This document shows, piece after piece, positions 46,214 through 54,453 of a DNA stretch of 64,000 nt. The notes beneath the pieces are model-generated. The model saw nothing but the letters and a program-made list of their open reading frames with translations, did no database searches and was not told the DNA's origin. Source of the stretch: Phycisphaerales bacterium (GTDB taxonomy: Bacteria; Planctomycetota; Phycisphaerae; UBA1845; UTPLA1); assembly GCA_020639075.1 (NCBI GenBank), contig JACKHI010000002.1, forward strand, positions 682,001-746,000, in the 5' to 3' direction. Position numbers and translations under genes: made by a program. Position 1 is the stretch's first letter. Every line of letters begins with the position of its first letter.

Positions 46214-46381
46214 GGAAAAATCGCCGTCCGTCAGGCGGACGTAGTTCTGCTCGTCGAATTTCCTGCGGAAGTTATTCTCCAGCGCGCCGCGGTCTCGAAT
46301 GTCTTCGCGGTACCGATGCTTCAGGTCGCAAAGGTTCTTGATGAACTCTTCTTCGAGTTGCCGTTCGAGTGGGGTCATCAT
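46214..46381 (-). pseudogene. hsdR N-terminal fragment (type I restriction subunit)
   Basis: From ATG 46381 the minus strand reads MMTPLERQLEEEFIKNLCDL, KHRYREDIRDRGALENNFRR and KFDEQNYVRLTDGDF. This is the typical opening of HsdR (DIRDRxALExNFRxKFExLNxVRLTDxEF). Homology stops at the junction with the hsdS fragment. The rest of HsdR, including nuclease and motor domains, is absent here; one motor-motif piece survives at 44611. Confidence 0.75.
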
Positions 46382-46582
46382 CTTAAGAGTGATTCTAGCA
46401 GACCAACCCCGCGCGTCATCAGTTCTACCTTGTGACTTTTCAAGTACTTTCAATCGCCAAGCGACGGTTAACCGCCCGATTGGCGTGGGATTCTATGACT
46501 TTGAAGGTTTTTCGAAAAGCCTGAAAACACGATCATGACACACTGACGATTCGCAAATCACGCCGCGCCGCGCTGAGCCAAA

Positions 46583-47305
46583 TTGTGGTGTACGCGATCA
46601 CGAAATCGAATTCTGAGAATCCGGCAGGGGAGTGCCGACAAATTGGACCCTCGCTCGCGGCCCCGCGCGGCCTCGCATGCCCCGGAAAAACAGCCATTGG
46701 CTGAACCTGAGCCCCTGGTGGCCCACAAGGTTGAGGTCGAGGACGTGACCGACGTCCCCGCGGTGTACAAGGTCAACATGGAGGTCTCCATCGACGCCAA
46801 GCCCACCGAGGAGCAGCTGCGGGCCCTCCTGATGCACCTGTTAACCCAGGCCCGCAACCGGGGCCGCGGTAAGGCGTTCGACCGGCCCAACGCGGTCTTC
46901 ATTTTCGCCTACGCGAAGCAACGCTACCACGCCGAGGCCGCGGGTTCATGGGTCGGCCAGCTCTAAATTACGGAGGGCAAGGGGAAGCAAGCGAAGGAGC
47001 CCGAGATCAACATCTCCGACGAACGCCTCGCCATCATGTTCGAACCCGACGCGGATCGGATCGGCCTGACGGAGGAGCAACGAATAAAGGTCTTCTACCG
47101 GCTCGTCGAGGCCGAGGATCGGGCAATGGATAAAGCGGGGGCCAACGCCGCCGATGTCAGCAAATTCGATGGCGACAAGGCACATCGACTCGAAGAGAAG
47201 TACATCAAGCAAATCTGCAATAAGTACAAGATCACCCGCGAACAGGCGAAGCAAATTGCGATGGAAGGGGCACAGAAGGGCTGGCCGATGCCGCCATCGA
47301 AGTAG
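46583..47305 (+). pseudogene. Conserved gene interrupted by an in-frame TAA
   Basis: Codons before and after a TAA at 46964-46966 lie in the same frame and both look coding. The first part includes KVEVEDVTDVPAVYKVNMEV, EEQLRALLMHLLTQARNRGR and AVFIFAYAKQRYHAEAAGSW. After the stop the frame continues ITEGKGKQAKEPEINISDER, then a helical basic end (KYIKQICNKYKITREQAKQI) to 47305. A single base change would restore about 230 residues. No family was recognised. An ATG at 47036 could restart an 89-residue protein, but it lacks a convincing ribosome binding site. Confidence 0.5.
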
Positions 47306-47512
47306 GGCCGGGCACCGATTCTCTTAGCAATCATGCGTTACGTCGCGGCGGTTTCCGATCCCTCCGAGAGCGTGGTGTGGCTACAGATTCACCAATTCCG
47401 AAATTCGTAAGATGATATTATGTCTCAGTTTGTGCTCCCCAAACGATTGCATACGATTTGAACTTCCCAGTGTAGGTCCGATCGATCAGTCGTCCGTCCC
47501 GGGAGCGTGCCC

Positions 47513-48091
47513 ATGCAGAAAACCGACATCATCGCCACTGTGTGCGATCGTCTTCTTCGCGGTGACCGGGATGCCGCATCGCGACACGCACGCGAACGCT
47601 ATCCGTTCGTTCCCGGCACGACCCAGCGACGGCAGTACACCCCGTATCAACAGTTGAAGGTGTTCTATCGCGACGGATTCATCGATCGATACAGCGGCGA
47701 GCGGCTCCTCTTCCCCGGAACGATTCGGCTCCTGAGCGTGTTGATGCCCGACGAGTTTCCGGCTCACAAGAACTGGAAGATGTCGGAATGCCACCTTCTC
47801 TATTGGGAGCTATTCCCGACGATCGATCACGTTCAACCGGCAGCTCGCAGTGGTGCCGACGACGAATCGAATTGGGTCTGCACGTCGATGCTCAGGAATC
47901 AAGCCAAGTCGAATTGGACGCTTGAAGAATTGAATTGGAAGATTATGCCGCCCGGCGATCCGAAGCAGTGGGACGGGTTGACGTCGTGGTTTCTGGAATA
48001 CGTAAGGCTGCATCCGACCATCGTTGCCAAGCCGGGATACCTTCGGCGTTGGTGGTTGGCCGCAAGGCGACTGCGAGAATCGGGGGATTAG
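47513..48091 (+). CDS. HNH-endonuclease-like protein
   Basis: This 192-residue protein starts at the ATG at 47513 (GGGAG 7 bases upstream); an in-frame GTG at 47507 is closer than the ideal spacing. The region FIDRYSGERLLFPGTIRLLS, then ELFPTIDHVQPAARSGADDE, SNWVCTSMLRNQAKSNW resembles a beta-beta-alpha-metal HNH domain: a substrate strand, D-H (DH in TIDHV), N (SNWV) and a final N-x-x-K. The usual CxxC zinc knuckles are missing. Such proteins act in restriction or other mobile-element and defence functions. The sequence is somewhat richer in AT than the flanking core genes. Family assignment is moderate. Confidence 0.6.
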   Translation: MQKTDIIATVCDRLLRGDRDAASRHARERYPFVPGTTQRRQYTPYQQLKVFYRDGFIDRYSGERLLFPGTIRLLSVLMPDEFPAHKNWKMSECHLLYWELFPTIDHVQPAARSGADDESNWVCTSMLRNQAKSNWTLEELNWKIMPPGDPKQWDGLTSWFLEYVRLHPTIVAKPGYLRRWWLAARRLRESGD

Positions 48092-48126
48092 CGTCGCGAG
48101 TGGCACTACTTATTGCCTTACGATGC

Positions 48127-49164
48127 TCACATCTTCTTTTTTCGCCAGATGCGTTGTTTCGTCCAACATTCATCGGCAGTGTCAATCCTGTCGCGTAGGA
48201 AATCTAGTGCCTTCTTGCTGTATCGCTTGAATGGCGTGCGCCCTATTCTCAATTCGCGATATGCCTCTGCGTCCTTTTGTATCTTGAATTCTCGCACCAT
48301 CGCGAGCGTCTTGTTTGGACTTAGAGCTAGTTTCTTCGCAAGATCGTTCAGGCCCATATTGAACTTGTCGAAAATGTCAACGTCACGCATGATGATGACG
48401 CCCTCGGCCTTTTCGGCTTCAGTTTCCTTCAGAACTCTAACCGGTATTGCTTCGGACCCACTCTTCACGACCTTGAAGCCGACAGGCAGCCCTTCACCCT
48501 CGCACGTTATTCGAATATGTGCAACTTCGGGGAAGACGATTCGCCAATTCTCAGCAGCTCGAAGATTCTCGACCGCCACTTCAAGTTCGGCGTTGGTCAT
48601 GCGGCGGGGTGATTCCTCACCGGCAATCTTGAAGGCCATCAACGGGCGAAGCATGGCAATTGCCCGTGCCTTCGATAATTTCGGGTCGCGTAGTAAGAGG
48701 CGCAGTTGTTCGAATTCTGAATCGAGAACAGACGCTAGTTGCGTTGGCGGAAGGGTTGAGATCGGCAAGACGCGGCTCGGCAGATACTGTAGGAGGCCCT
48801 TGCCCGTCGCATTACGAAGCAACTCATTGAATAGGGAGGCGGAAGCTTGTGCGAAGATGTAAAGCACGTGCTCAGATGCTTCGTGGTAATAATGAACCGC
48901 GGAGTCCCGGAGGTTATCAAGCATCGACAAGAACTTGCAATGGTCAGGTGACAAGAACCGAAGGTCCTGCGAGGCGATCGCGATGCACTTGTCGAAACCA
49001 AACGAATACCCTCTTTCGTTGTCGAAGACTTCGCCCGTTTTCTCAAGAATCAGTGATTTGAGCAACAACTCGAAACTGTGATGCAAGTGTATTAGGACCG
49101 CTTCGTGGCGAGCACATTCATGGGGTCGATTGAATAACTCTATTGCAAGTTGCAAGCTCTCCAA
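48127..49164 (-). CDS. DUF3644-family protein
   Basis: The protein has about 345 residues. The N-terminal half has the DUF3644 pattern: LIHLHHSFELLLKSLILEK, GYSFGFDKCIAIA, FLSMLDNLRDSAVHYYHEAS with EHVLYIFAQASASLFNELL, then YLPSRVLPIS. The RDxxxHyyxxxSE core resembles HEPN-type RNase domains, which are common in antiviral systems. The C-terminal 90 residues contain a small HTH-like region (LNDLAKKLALSPNKTLAMV). The annotated start (TTG 49164) is uncertain. The same frame is open further, to an ATT at 49230 preceded by GGAAAGGAAG, a better ribosome binding site. The gene converges with the HNH-like gene (35 bases apart). Confidence 0.72.
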   Translation of the reverse strand: MESLQLAIELFNRPHECARHEAVLIHLHHSFELLLKSLILEKTGEVFDNERGYSFGFDKCIAIASQDLRFLSPDHCKFLSMLDNLRDSAVHYYHEASEHVLYIFAQASASLFNELLRNATGKGLLQYLPSRVLPISTLPPTQLASVLDSEFEQLRLLLRDPKLSKARAIAMLRPLMAFKIAGEESPRRMTNAELEVAVENLRAAENWRIVFPEVAHIRITCEGEGLPVGFKVVKSGSEAIPVRVLKETEAEKAEGVIIMRDVDIFDKFNMGLNDLAKKLALSPNKTLAMVREFKIQKDAEAYRELRIGRTPFKRYSKKALDFLRDRIDTADECWTKQRIWRKKKM

Positions 49165-49383
49165 CGAACGGCTGCGAAGCGGTTGAACATCTTCGTGGGT
49201 CGGTTGAATAGTAGGCGTGTCGTTCGAAATGCTGGCTTCCTTTCCAACATAACCAAAACAGGTCGATCATACGGGCTACGCCTCCGATTGCCCCCGCCAG
49301 ACCACTAGCAATTGATCCTGTTTCGGATAAGAATCTCCTTCAGATCTCCATTCTACTTATCTTGTCATTGGTCGGCATGAAAG

Positions 49384-49683
49384 TTAACCATGGAGCAATT
49401 TGTATATTATCGCAGCATGTTTGTGTCGAATCGCGCCGGGCTTCTGGGTCTGCAGTTCGTAGAGCCAGGGAACATGACGTGAGTAGTGCAGAAGTGCATC
49501 CCCATGAGAGGCTATCCGACCAGGCCCGTCCGGATCATTTCGCATCAGGAAGATGAACACGCACAATTCGCGAAACTTCATGGCAGATAGGCTCGCCATG
49601 AAACGCAGTTCTCTGAAGAAGTCGCGATTCCATTGAGCCGCGATCAATCTCGGCAGATCTTGGTACTTGATGCTTGGATGCAC
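49384..49683 (-). CDS. Hypothetical small protein
   Basis: The protein has 99 residues. The start is supported by AAGGA about 10 bases upstream of ATG 49683. It contains LPRLIAAQWNRDFFRELRF and a hydrophobic helix FRELCVFIFLMRNDP, then HGDALLHYSRHVPWLYELQ. Composition looks protein-like, but no family was recognised. It lies upstream of the DUF3644 gene on the same strand with a 220-base gap, so co-transcription is possible. Confidence 0.45.
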   Translation of the reverse strand: MHPSIKYQDLPRLIAAQWNRDFFRELRFMASLSAMKFRELCVFIFLMRNDPDGPGRIASHGDALLHYSRHVPWLYELQTQKPGAIRHKHAAIIYKLLHG

Positions 49684-49885
49684 GATTTATTCCTTAAGTT
49701 GCGGCACGAATGCGTCACGACAAAGTGATTTACAATTACTTCCGCATACCCGAGGTCACCTAAGATCAATTACCCCGCCACTGGTCCGGCGTCAACAAAA
49801 ATCCACCCTTACGGTGTGCGGGAGGGAACACCGATGGCCTTCGCCGGTGGCGTCCCCGGTGTCTCGATGTGATCTCTATGAACCC

Positions 49886-50000
49886 CCGTCGACCGGCACG
49901 CCGAAACAAGCCTCAGACAAGCCGAAGCCCAAAAAACACGCCTGTGATTTGTTTTCAGGGAACTCGCTAACTGATTGCTAGCAAGAGATTAAGAGAATAG
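49886..50000 (+). repeat. Diverged repeat class A, copy 2, abutting a tRNA fragment
   Basis: This 115-base block matches 32060-32170 (GTCGACCGGCACGCC, AACAAGCCTCAGACAAGCC, TTTTCAGGG, CTCGCTAACTGATTG). In the + frame it encodes TGTPKQASDKPKPKKHACDL and FSGNSLTDC before a stop, which may be the tail of a lost mobile-element gene. Its right end joins the acceptor end of the tRNA-Met fragment at 49998. Confidence 0.55.
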
Positions 50001-50039
50001 CGGGGGGAGGACTCGAACCTCCGACCTCCGGGTTATGAG
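49998..50039 (-). other. 3' half of a tRNA-Met(CAT) gene (probable att remnant)
   Basis: Reading the minus strand from 50039 gives an anticodon loop CTCATAA (CAT at 50035-50037), anticodon-stem 3' strand CCCGG, a 5-base variable region, a perfect T-arm (GGAGG, TTCGAGT, CCTCC) and acceptor strand CCCCGCT plus A. The three consecutive C residues after the loop resemble initiator tRNA. The 5' half is absent: upstream bases do not pair with the stem. Integrases commonly recombine within the anticodon loop or T-arm and leave such 3' halves. Confidence 0.7.
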
Positions 50040-50334
50040 AACGATTGACGCAGAATGCAATGAATCGCCCGAAGGTGTTTGATGACCGTAAGTTACAGAT
50101 CGCTCAGAGAGTTACCGCGGTTTCGGCTTAGCTCCGCATGTTGAACATGTTGCACAATTTGTCCGCGTCTACGCCACAATTACGCCACACTGTCGGCATG
50201 CGGTCAAGCGCGGGTAGAGGACGGTTGATACGGGCGTCAACGACCATGTTTGATCGTGCGCCAGCGGGGGTTCAAAATGTTGATACGCCTGCAGAGTCTT
50301 CAGAATGCGGGATTTCGATCGAGGTCGATTGGTC
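50040..50334. other. Intergenic stretch inside the island, no gene seen
   Basis: There is no convincing coding frame. The sequence lies between the tRNA-Met fragment and the transposase remnant and is probably residual mobile-element DNA. Confidence 0.4.
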
Positions 50335-50472
50335 ATGTTTCGCTGGCTCTACATCCTACCTTATCTCATTCACGAGGCCGGCGCTGCACGACGCGATGCC
50401 CGAATCAGGTTCCTCGTTACCCAGGTTGAAATCCTCCGTCGCAAGCTTGGTGGCAACCGCGTCATTTCCGGC
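50335..50472 (+). pseudogene. N-terminal remnant of an integrase-core transposase, copy 2
   Basis: From ATG 50335 the frame reads MFRWLYILPYLIHEAGAARR, then DARIRFLVTQVEILRRKLGG, NRVI. This is the typical beginning of planctomycete rve-type transposases, and is related to the shorter piece at 21958. It stops at the att-like repeat at 50472, into which the frame runs without further homology. Confidence 0.65.
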
Positions 50473-50602
50473 CTCCGGGTTATGAGCCACCCTGTGAAAA
50501 CCGCCGTAACAGATTATCCTGATGTGAGTTATGAATTTGGCATCGGCCTCAGGAGTGGCAAAGTGCGGCAAAACGCGGCAATTTGCGTCGGACCGGCAAG
50601 CC
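50472..50602 (+). repeat. att-like repeat, copy 2 of 3 (left flank of the kinase/sigma cassette)
   Basis: The core CCTCCGGGTTATGAGCCACC (50472-50491) continues the complement of the tRNA-Met anticodon arm found at 50023-50039. It is followed by CTTATCCTGAT-like sequence (ATTATCCTGAT), AGTTATG and iterated GCGGCAAA (GTGCGGCAAAACGCGGCAA), then CCGGCAAGCC. The same order occurs at 55637. The kinase gene starts 64 bases after the repeat end. Confidence 0.65.
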
Positions 50603-50665
50603 AAGGACAGGCGGCACAACTCATCCCAAGTATTATAGGGGGGCGCGGCACGCGAGCGAGGAATC

Positions 50666-52966
50666 ATGGTCGGGAAGTCTGCAAAAGACGACGATGGACG
50701 GGGGATTCGCATCGGTCGCATACTCAGCGAACTGCATGAGCGATTCGGGAGAGGTGAGCGCGTCGACGACGAAGTGGTCCTGGCAGAACACGGCGACATT
50801 GCCGACGAACTCCGTCCCCAACTAGCACTGCTTCGCCAACTCAAATCCGACGCATCAACGATCACCTACTTGGTTCGCCAGGGCATTCTCTCCCCTTCGG
50901 ACGATGACCGTTACAAGGCATTGCTTGCCGAATTTCAAATCATTGGCGTCATCGGCCGCGGTGGGATGGGGATCGTTCTGAAGGCATTCGATGAGCGCCT
51001 TCGTCGATTCGTCGCCATCAAGCTGCTGCGGAATGATCTTGCCGATCATGAAGAGTCCAGAACGCGATTCTTTCGCGAAGCCCGAGCGGCTGCCGCACTT
51101 TCACACCCTAATATCGTGGCGGTCTTTGGAATCGGTGAATCACACGGAACTCAGTACATTATCATGGAGTACGTCGATGGTCTTCCCCTCTCGCATATCA
51201 TTCGCGAGCGCGGACCGCTGAGTTCCGAACAATGCCGATCTCTCTTTTCACAACTACTCGAAGGGCTGGCGGCTGCCCACCAAGCAGGTCTGATTCACCG
51301 CGATATCAAGTCCGCTAATCTACTCTTGGACGAGCCATGGGGTGATGTGCGGCGAAGTGACGGCGAGGAGTTCCACGTCCTGAAGATTGCCGACTTCGGT
51401 CTCGCGCGAATCGTGAATGCTCAAACGCGCATCACGTTGGTGAATCAGCCCTTCGGTACACCGGAATTCATGAGCCCCGAACAGGCGCGCGGGGATCTCG
51501 ACATCGACCATCGCACCGATCTTTACTCGGCCGGCATCGTTCTTTACGAGATGTTGACGGGGCAGACGCCGTTCAGGGCGCCCTCTCCAACAGCCGTCAT
51601 TCGGCAGATTCTCGATCGCGCGCCTCCCGACCCACGCTCTATTCAGCCTGAAGCGGATCCGATGCTCTCCAGCCTCGCGCTCAGGTTGATTGCCAAGCGA
51701 CGAGACGATCGTCTGGCGTCTGCGAATGAGGCGATCTCGATTGTGCGGAGGAATCGCCCTGTACACGATCGCGAAAGATGGCGACGCCGGGCAATGCTGA
51801 CGATCTTCGGTACGGCAATCCTTGCTTTGGCGACGATGTTCGCCTGGGCCTTGCAACGAAAATCCCAAGGCGTCGCCTCACCGAATCGAATCCTCGGTGT
51901 TCGCGTCGAATCCGGGCACATCTTGCAGGTGATGTTGGACGGCGACGCCAGTTGGAAGTTGCTACACAGTTTTCCGGAAACGGCCAAAGTCACCAGCGCA
52001 GTATGCGCCGATCTCGATGGCCATGGCGACTGTGTAGCCGCCGCGACGCTGGAGCGTCCGGTCGAAGGTGATACCGTCGTCGGATTCGACTCGTCGGGGC
52101 GGAAGCGATTCGGGTACAATCTCGACTGCAAACGGCAGTGGCCGGATTGCAAGCCGCCCAAACCGTTCAGCTGCATTCAAGTGCTGGCCCACGCACTCAA
52201 CGACCAACCGGGTGACGAACTTATCGTCGTTGCGAGTGATATTGGTGAGTACCCAACGCGCCTTACAATCCTCGATCCTCGAATAAACCCTCCCAAAGAA
52301 TTGGGCACATACTGGAACTTGGGCGACATTTGCGAAGAAGACGACAACGGAGTAAAGGTCCAGATCGTCGAGGATTTCTTCGGTCAAGGCCGACCTGCGA
52401 TACTTGCAATTGGATACAATAACAAGCTTGACGGGTTCGCGTGCGACCGACACGAATTCTCCCAGTGCTGGACACGTTGGGACATCGTTCCCGCAGCCAT
52501 GATGCTCGATCCCGATGAAATCATGCGACTTGGTGAGTGTGTGGGGCCACCCGCGACCGACTTGATCGACATTCCACGCGGAGGAGTCTATGCATACGCC
52601 TTCGTCGACCTCGCTTCGAATGTCACAGCTTCAGACGTACCTGGTGTATCCGGAGAACGAATCCCCACATTGCGAGAGCAAGGCAACATTATTCGAGCAA
52701 ATCAGCCTGGTGGCGAGTCTTTGAATGGCAATGACATTCGGTTCAATTTCTGCGTTGAATCCAAGGCCGGCGCAGATGGGATCGTCCTTTATCTAGACAA
52801 GAATCTAGGCATGAAATTCTCGGCCGGCGCGCCATCAACACATGGCCGCAGCGACGCCGATTGGGAAGCACTTTGGATCCCGGTCGTCCAGGAACGTACG
52901 TGGCTATCACCTCCGTCAACCCGCTGGCCGATTGGTGACACGGCGACCGAAGGAACTGATTGGTGA
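50666..52966 (+). CDS. Membrane Ser/Thr protein kinase with FG-GAP-like outer domain
   Basis: This is a 766-residue protein. A 90-residue N-terminal region precedes the kinase domain (about 90-350): IGRGGMGIVLKA G-loop, Lys119 in FVAIKLL, HRDIKSAN (211-218), DFG (243-245) and MSPEQARG. A transmembrane helix lies at about 388-410 (MLTIFGTAILALATMFAWAL). The outer 350 residues are not WD40. They contain SAVCADLDGHGDCVAAAT and PGDELIVVASDIGEYPTRLT-like strands that resemble FG-GAP/VCBS propeller blades, as seen in other planctomycete kinases. It lies inside the cassette flanked by att-like repeats, together with a sigma gene on the opposite strand. Confidence 0.88.
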   Translation: MVGKSAKDDDGRGIRIGRILSELHERFGRGERVDDEVVLAEHGDIADELRPQLALLRQLKSDASTITYLVRQGILSPSDDDRYKALLAEFQIIGVIGRGGMGIVLKAFDERLRRFVAIKLLRNDLADHEESRTRFFREARAAAALSHPNIVAVFGIGESHGTQYIIMEYVDGLPLSHIIRERGPLSSEQCRSLFSQLLEGLAAAHQAGLIHRDIKSANLLLDEPWGDVRRSDGEEFHVLKIADFGLARIVNAQTRITLVNQPFGTPEFMSPEQARGDLDIDHRTDLYSAGIVLYEMLTGQTPFRAPSPTAVIRQILDRAPPDPRSIQPEADPMLSSLALRLIAKRRDDRLASANEAISIVRRNRPVHDRERWRRRAMLTIFGTAILALATMFAWALQRKSQGVASPNRILGVRVESGHILQVMLDGDASWKLLHSFPETAKVTSAVCADLDGHGDCVAAATLERPVEGDTVVGFDSSGRKRFGYNLDCKRQWPDCKPPKPFSCIQVLAHALNDQPGDELIVVASDIGEYPTRLTILDPRINPPKELGTYWNLGDICEEDDNGVKVQIVEDFFGQGRPAILAIGYNNKLDGFACDRHEFSQCWTRWDIVPAAMMLDPDEIMRLGECVGPPATDLIDIPRGGVYAYAFVDLASNVTASDVPGVSGERIPTLREQGNIIRANQPGGESLNGNDIRFNFCVESKAGADGIVLYLDKNLGMKFSAGAPSTHGRSDADWEALWIPVVQERTWLSPPSTRWPIGDTATEGTDW

Positions 52967-52996
52967 TACCCGTACTCTGCGGAAGTTCCGGATTGG

Positions 52997-53026
52997 CCCG
53001 ACCCGGAAGGGTCCCTCCGGGTCGGG
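52997..53026. terminator. Hairpin between converging kinase and PEP-CTERM genes
   Basis: CCCGACCCGGA (52997-53007) and TCCGGGTCGGG (53016-53026) form a perfect 11-bp stem with an 8-base loop. The T run after it is weak on both strands, so it may act as a bidirectional terminator or transcript-stabilising hairpin between the converging genes. Confidence 0.5.
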
Positions 53027-53172
53027 AACCTCTGTTCGATTATTGCTCACCCATTGACGAAACATCCGCCGAAGGCTTTCCCTATGGGAGAGCTTGCGAG
53101 AATTTCCACCCCGTCAGCTCGGTCAAACCTCTTATGGCGTATGACCAATGGCGCGGGGATTGGAACGCACGA

Positions 53173-53745
53173 CTAACGCTGTCGACGTAGCAAAGCCGCG
53201 CCAAACCCGACGGCGAGAAGTAGCATCGTCGTCGGCTCAGGGACATTCGCGCGGATTGCATCGATCTCGGGACCTTCATTTGTCGGATCCTCTGGCGTCG
53301 AGTTCATTACTCGCACAAATCGCGTGGTAGCGAGATTCAGGTCCGACAAATCGCAACCAAGAATTGTTGCGCCAAATTGTGTAGTATTAGTGTGGAACAC
53401 TTCGAGCTCGACAAATGATCCCGGCAATCCGGTGGCGCTAACATCAACGTGGAACCCTTCCAACGGCTCCCAGTCTTCGAACAGGTGGACAAAGATATCA
53501 TCGCCAGGTTGGTCGACGATCCATTGACTATCGAATTCCACGACGACGTAGCCAAATTCCCCTGGCCCGGGGGCCGCGAAATCGGCCGTGACTTCATCCG
53601 GCGCTCCCAATACGGCATTGGGGTCTTGGCCGATCGCAGCCACGGGGGAGTGGTCGACCACTGACGTGGCATAGATCAGGTCTCCCATTGCAACGGAGGC
53701 AGAGAACGCCAAGGTCAACAACGACGGCAAGAAATTTCGAATCAT
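53173..53745 (-). CDS. PEP-CTERM sorted exported protein
   Basis: This is a 190-residue protein. The start is supported by AGGAGAG before ATG 53745. A Sec signal (LPSLLTLAFSASVAMGD) is followed by a beta-rich domain of about 135 residues (ATSVVDHSPVAAIGQDPNAV and later strands), then VPEPTTMLLLAVGFGAALLR and RQR. The VPEP, hydrophobic stretch and basic end form a canonical PEP-CTERM signal, recognised by exosortase for sorting to an extracellular matrix. No exosortase gene is in this window. The gene lies in the cassette between att-like repeats. Confidence 0.9.
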   Translation of the reverse strand: MIRNFLPSLLTLAFSASVAMGDLIYATSVVDHSPVAAIGQDPNAVLGAPDEVTADFAAPGPGEFGYVVVEFDSQWIVDQPGDDIFVHLFEDWEPLEGFHVDVSATGLPGSFVELEVFHTNTTQFGATILGCDLSDLNLATTRFVRVMNSTPEDPTNEGPEIDAIRANVPEPTTMLLLAVGFGAALLRRQR

Positions 53746-54102
53746 AGCTTCTCTCCTATACAGACATGAAACACAGTTTTCACCCGTCGCACGGGCCGAC
53801 CAAATTCACTTACTCGAATACAGGTTTCCGAGTGATTCGCTGGCCAATCACCACGGACAATTCTGATACAGCCCGCCCTGAGATTCCGCGATGTCGATTG
53901 CTCCGGGCCGACTCCGCTGAATCCGACCCGCGCGTCGGAACCCGCATCACTGTTCGCTGAGTTGTCGACAATCAGCATGCCGGAGCTCGCAGTAAAGATC
54001 CCCGATCTTCCAAGGCCTCATGATACGCAATCATATCGCCCCTCCCCAATACCCATATCCCTGTAGGTTAACGAGTGACGATTGCCTATTATCCACAATC
54101 AA
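53746..54102. other. Intergenic region (about 360 bp), no gene seen
   Basis: This region lies between the PEP-CTERM gene start and the end of the LuxR-type gene. No coding frame with a ribosome binding site was found. It should hold the PEP-CTERM promoter; no clear -10/-35 pair was identified. Confidence 0.35.
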
Positions 54103-54354
54103 TCAGCACTGCTTTGATACGCAAACCAACTTCACGACAACACCAACTCGATCGGTGACTTCAAGCTTCTTGAACAGACCCTTCATATGCATCTGCACGG
54201 TATGTTGCGAAATCCCAAGACGGCAGGCGATCTCCTTCGTTGTCAGGGACTTGGTGATCAATCGGACGATTTGGTGCTGTCTTGGCGAAAGGCCGAGTTC
54301 TTGCGAAACCACTTGCCACTCGCGTTCCGTGAAGATCCTTTTGTCCACAGCCAC
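54103..54354 (-). CDS. Orphan LuxR-type HTH protein
   Basis: This 83-residue protein starts at GTG 54354. Nearly the whole protein is a LuxR/GerE HTH: LGLSPRQHQIVRLITKSLT, TKEIACRLGISQHTVQMHMK, GLFKKLEV. The pattern T/S-x-R-E/Q-x-x-I-V-x-L and the HTVQMHMKGL recognition helix are typical. No receiver or ligand-binding domain is attached. A longer upstream open frame in another phase was not supported. It lies 100 bases downstream of the ECF sigma gene on the same strand. It may regulate genes in this cassette; that is inferred. Confidence 0.82.
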   Translation of the reverse strand: MAVDKRIFTEREWQVVSQELGLSPRQHQIVRLITKSLTTKEIACRLGISQHTVQMHMKGLFKKLEVTDRVGVVVKLVCVSKQC

Positions 54355-54453
54355 AGTCGTCCGGTGCGAATCCCAACGGAGCCTCCATGACTACGAATGC
54401 CGTTCGCCAGACAACCTAACGACGAATTCCAAAGATTCTGTGTGGGGACTACC

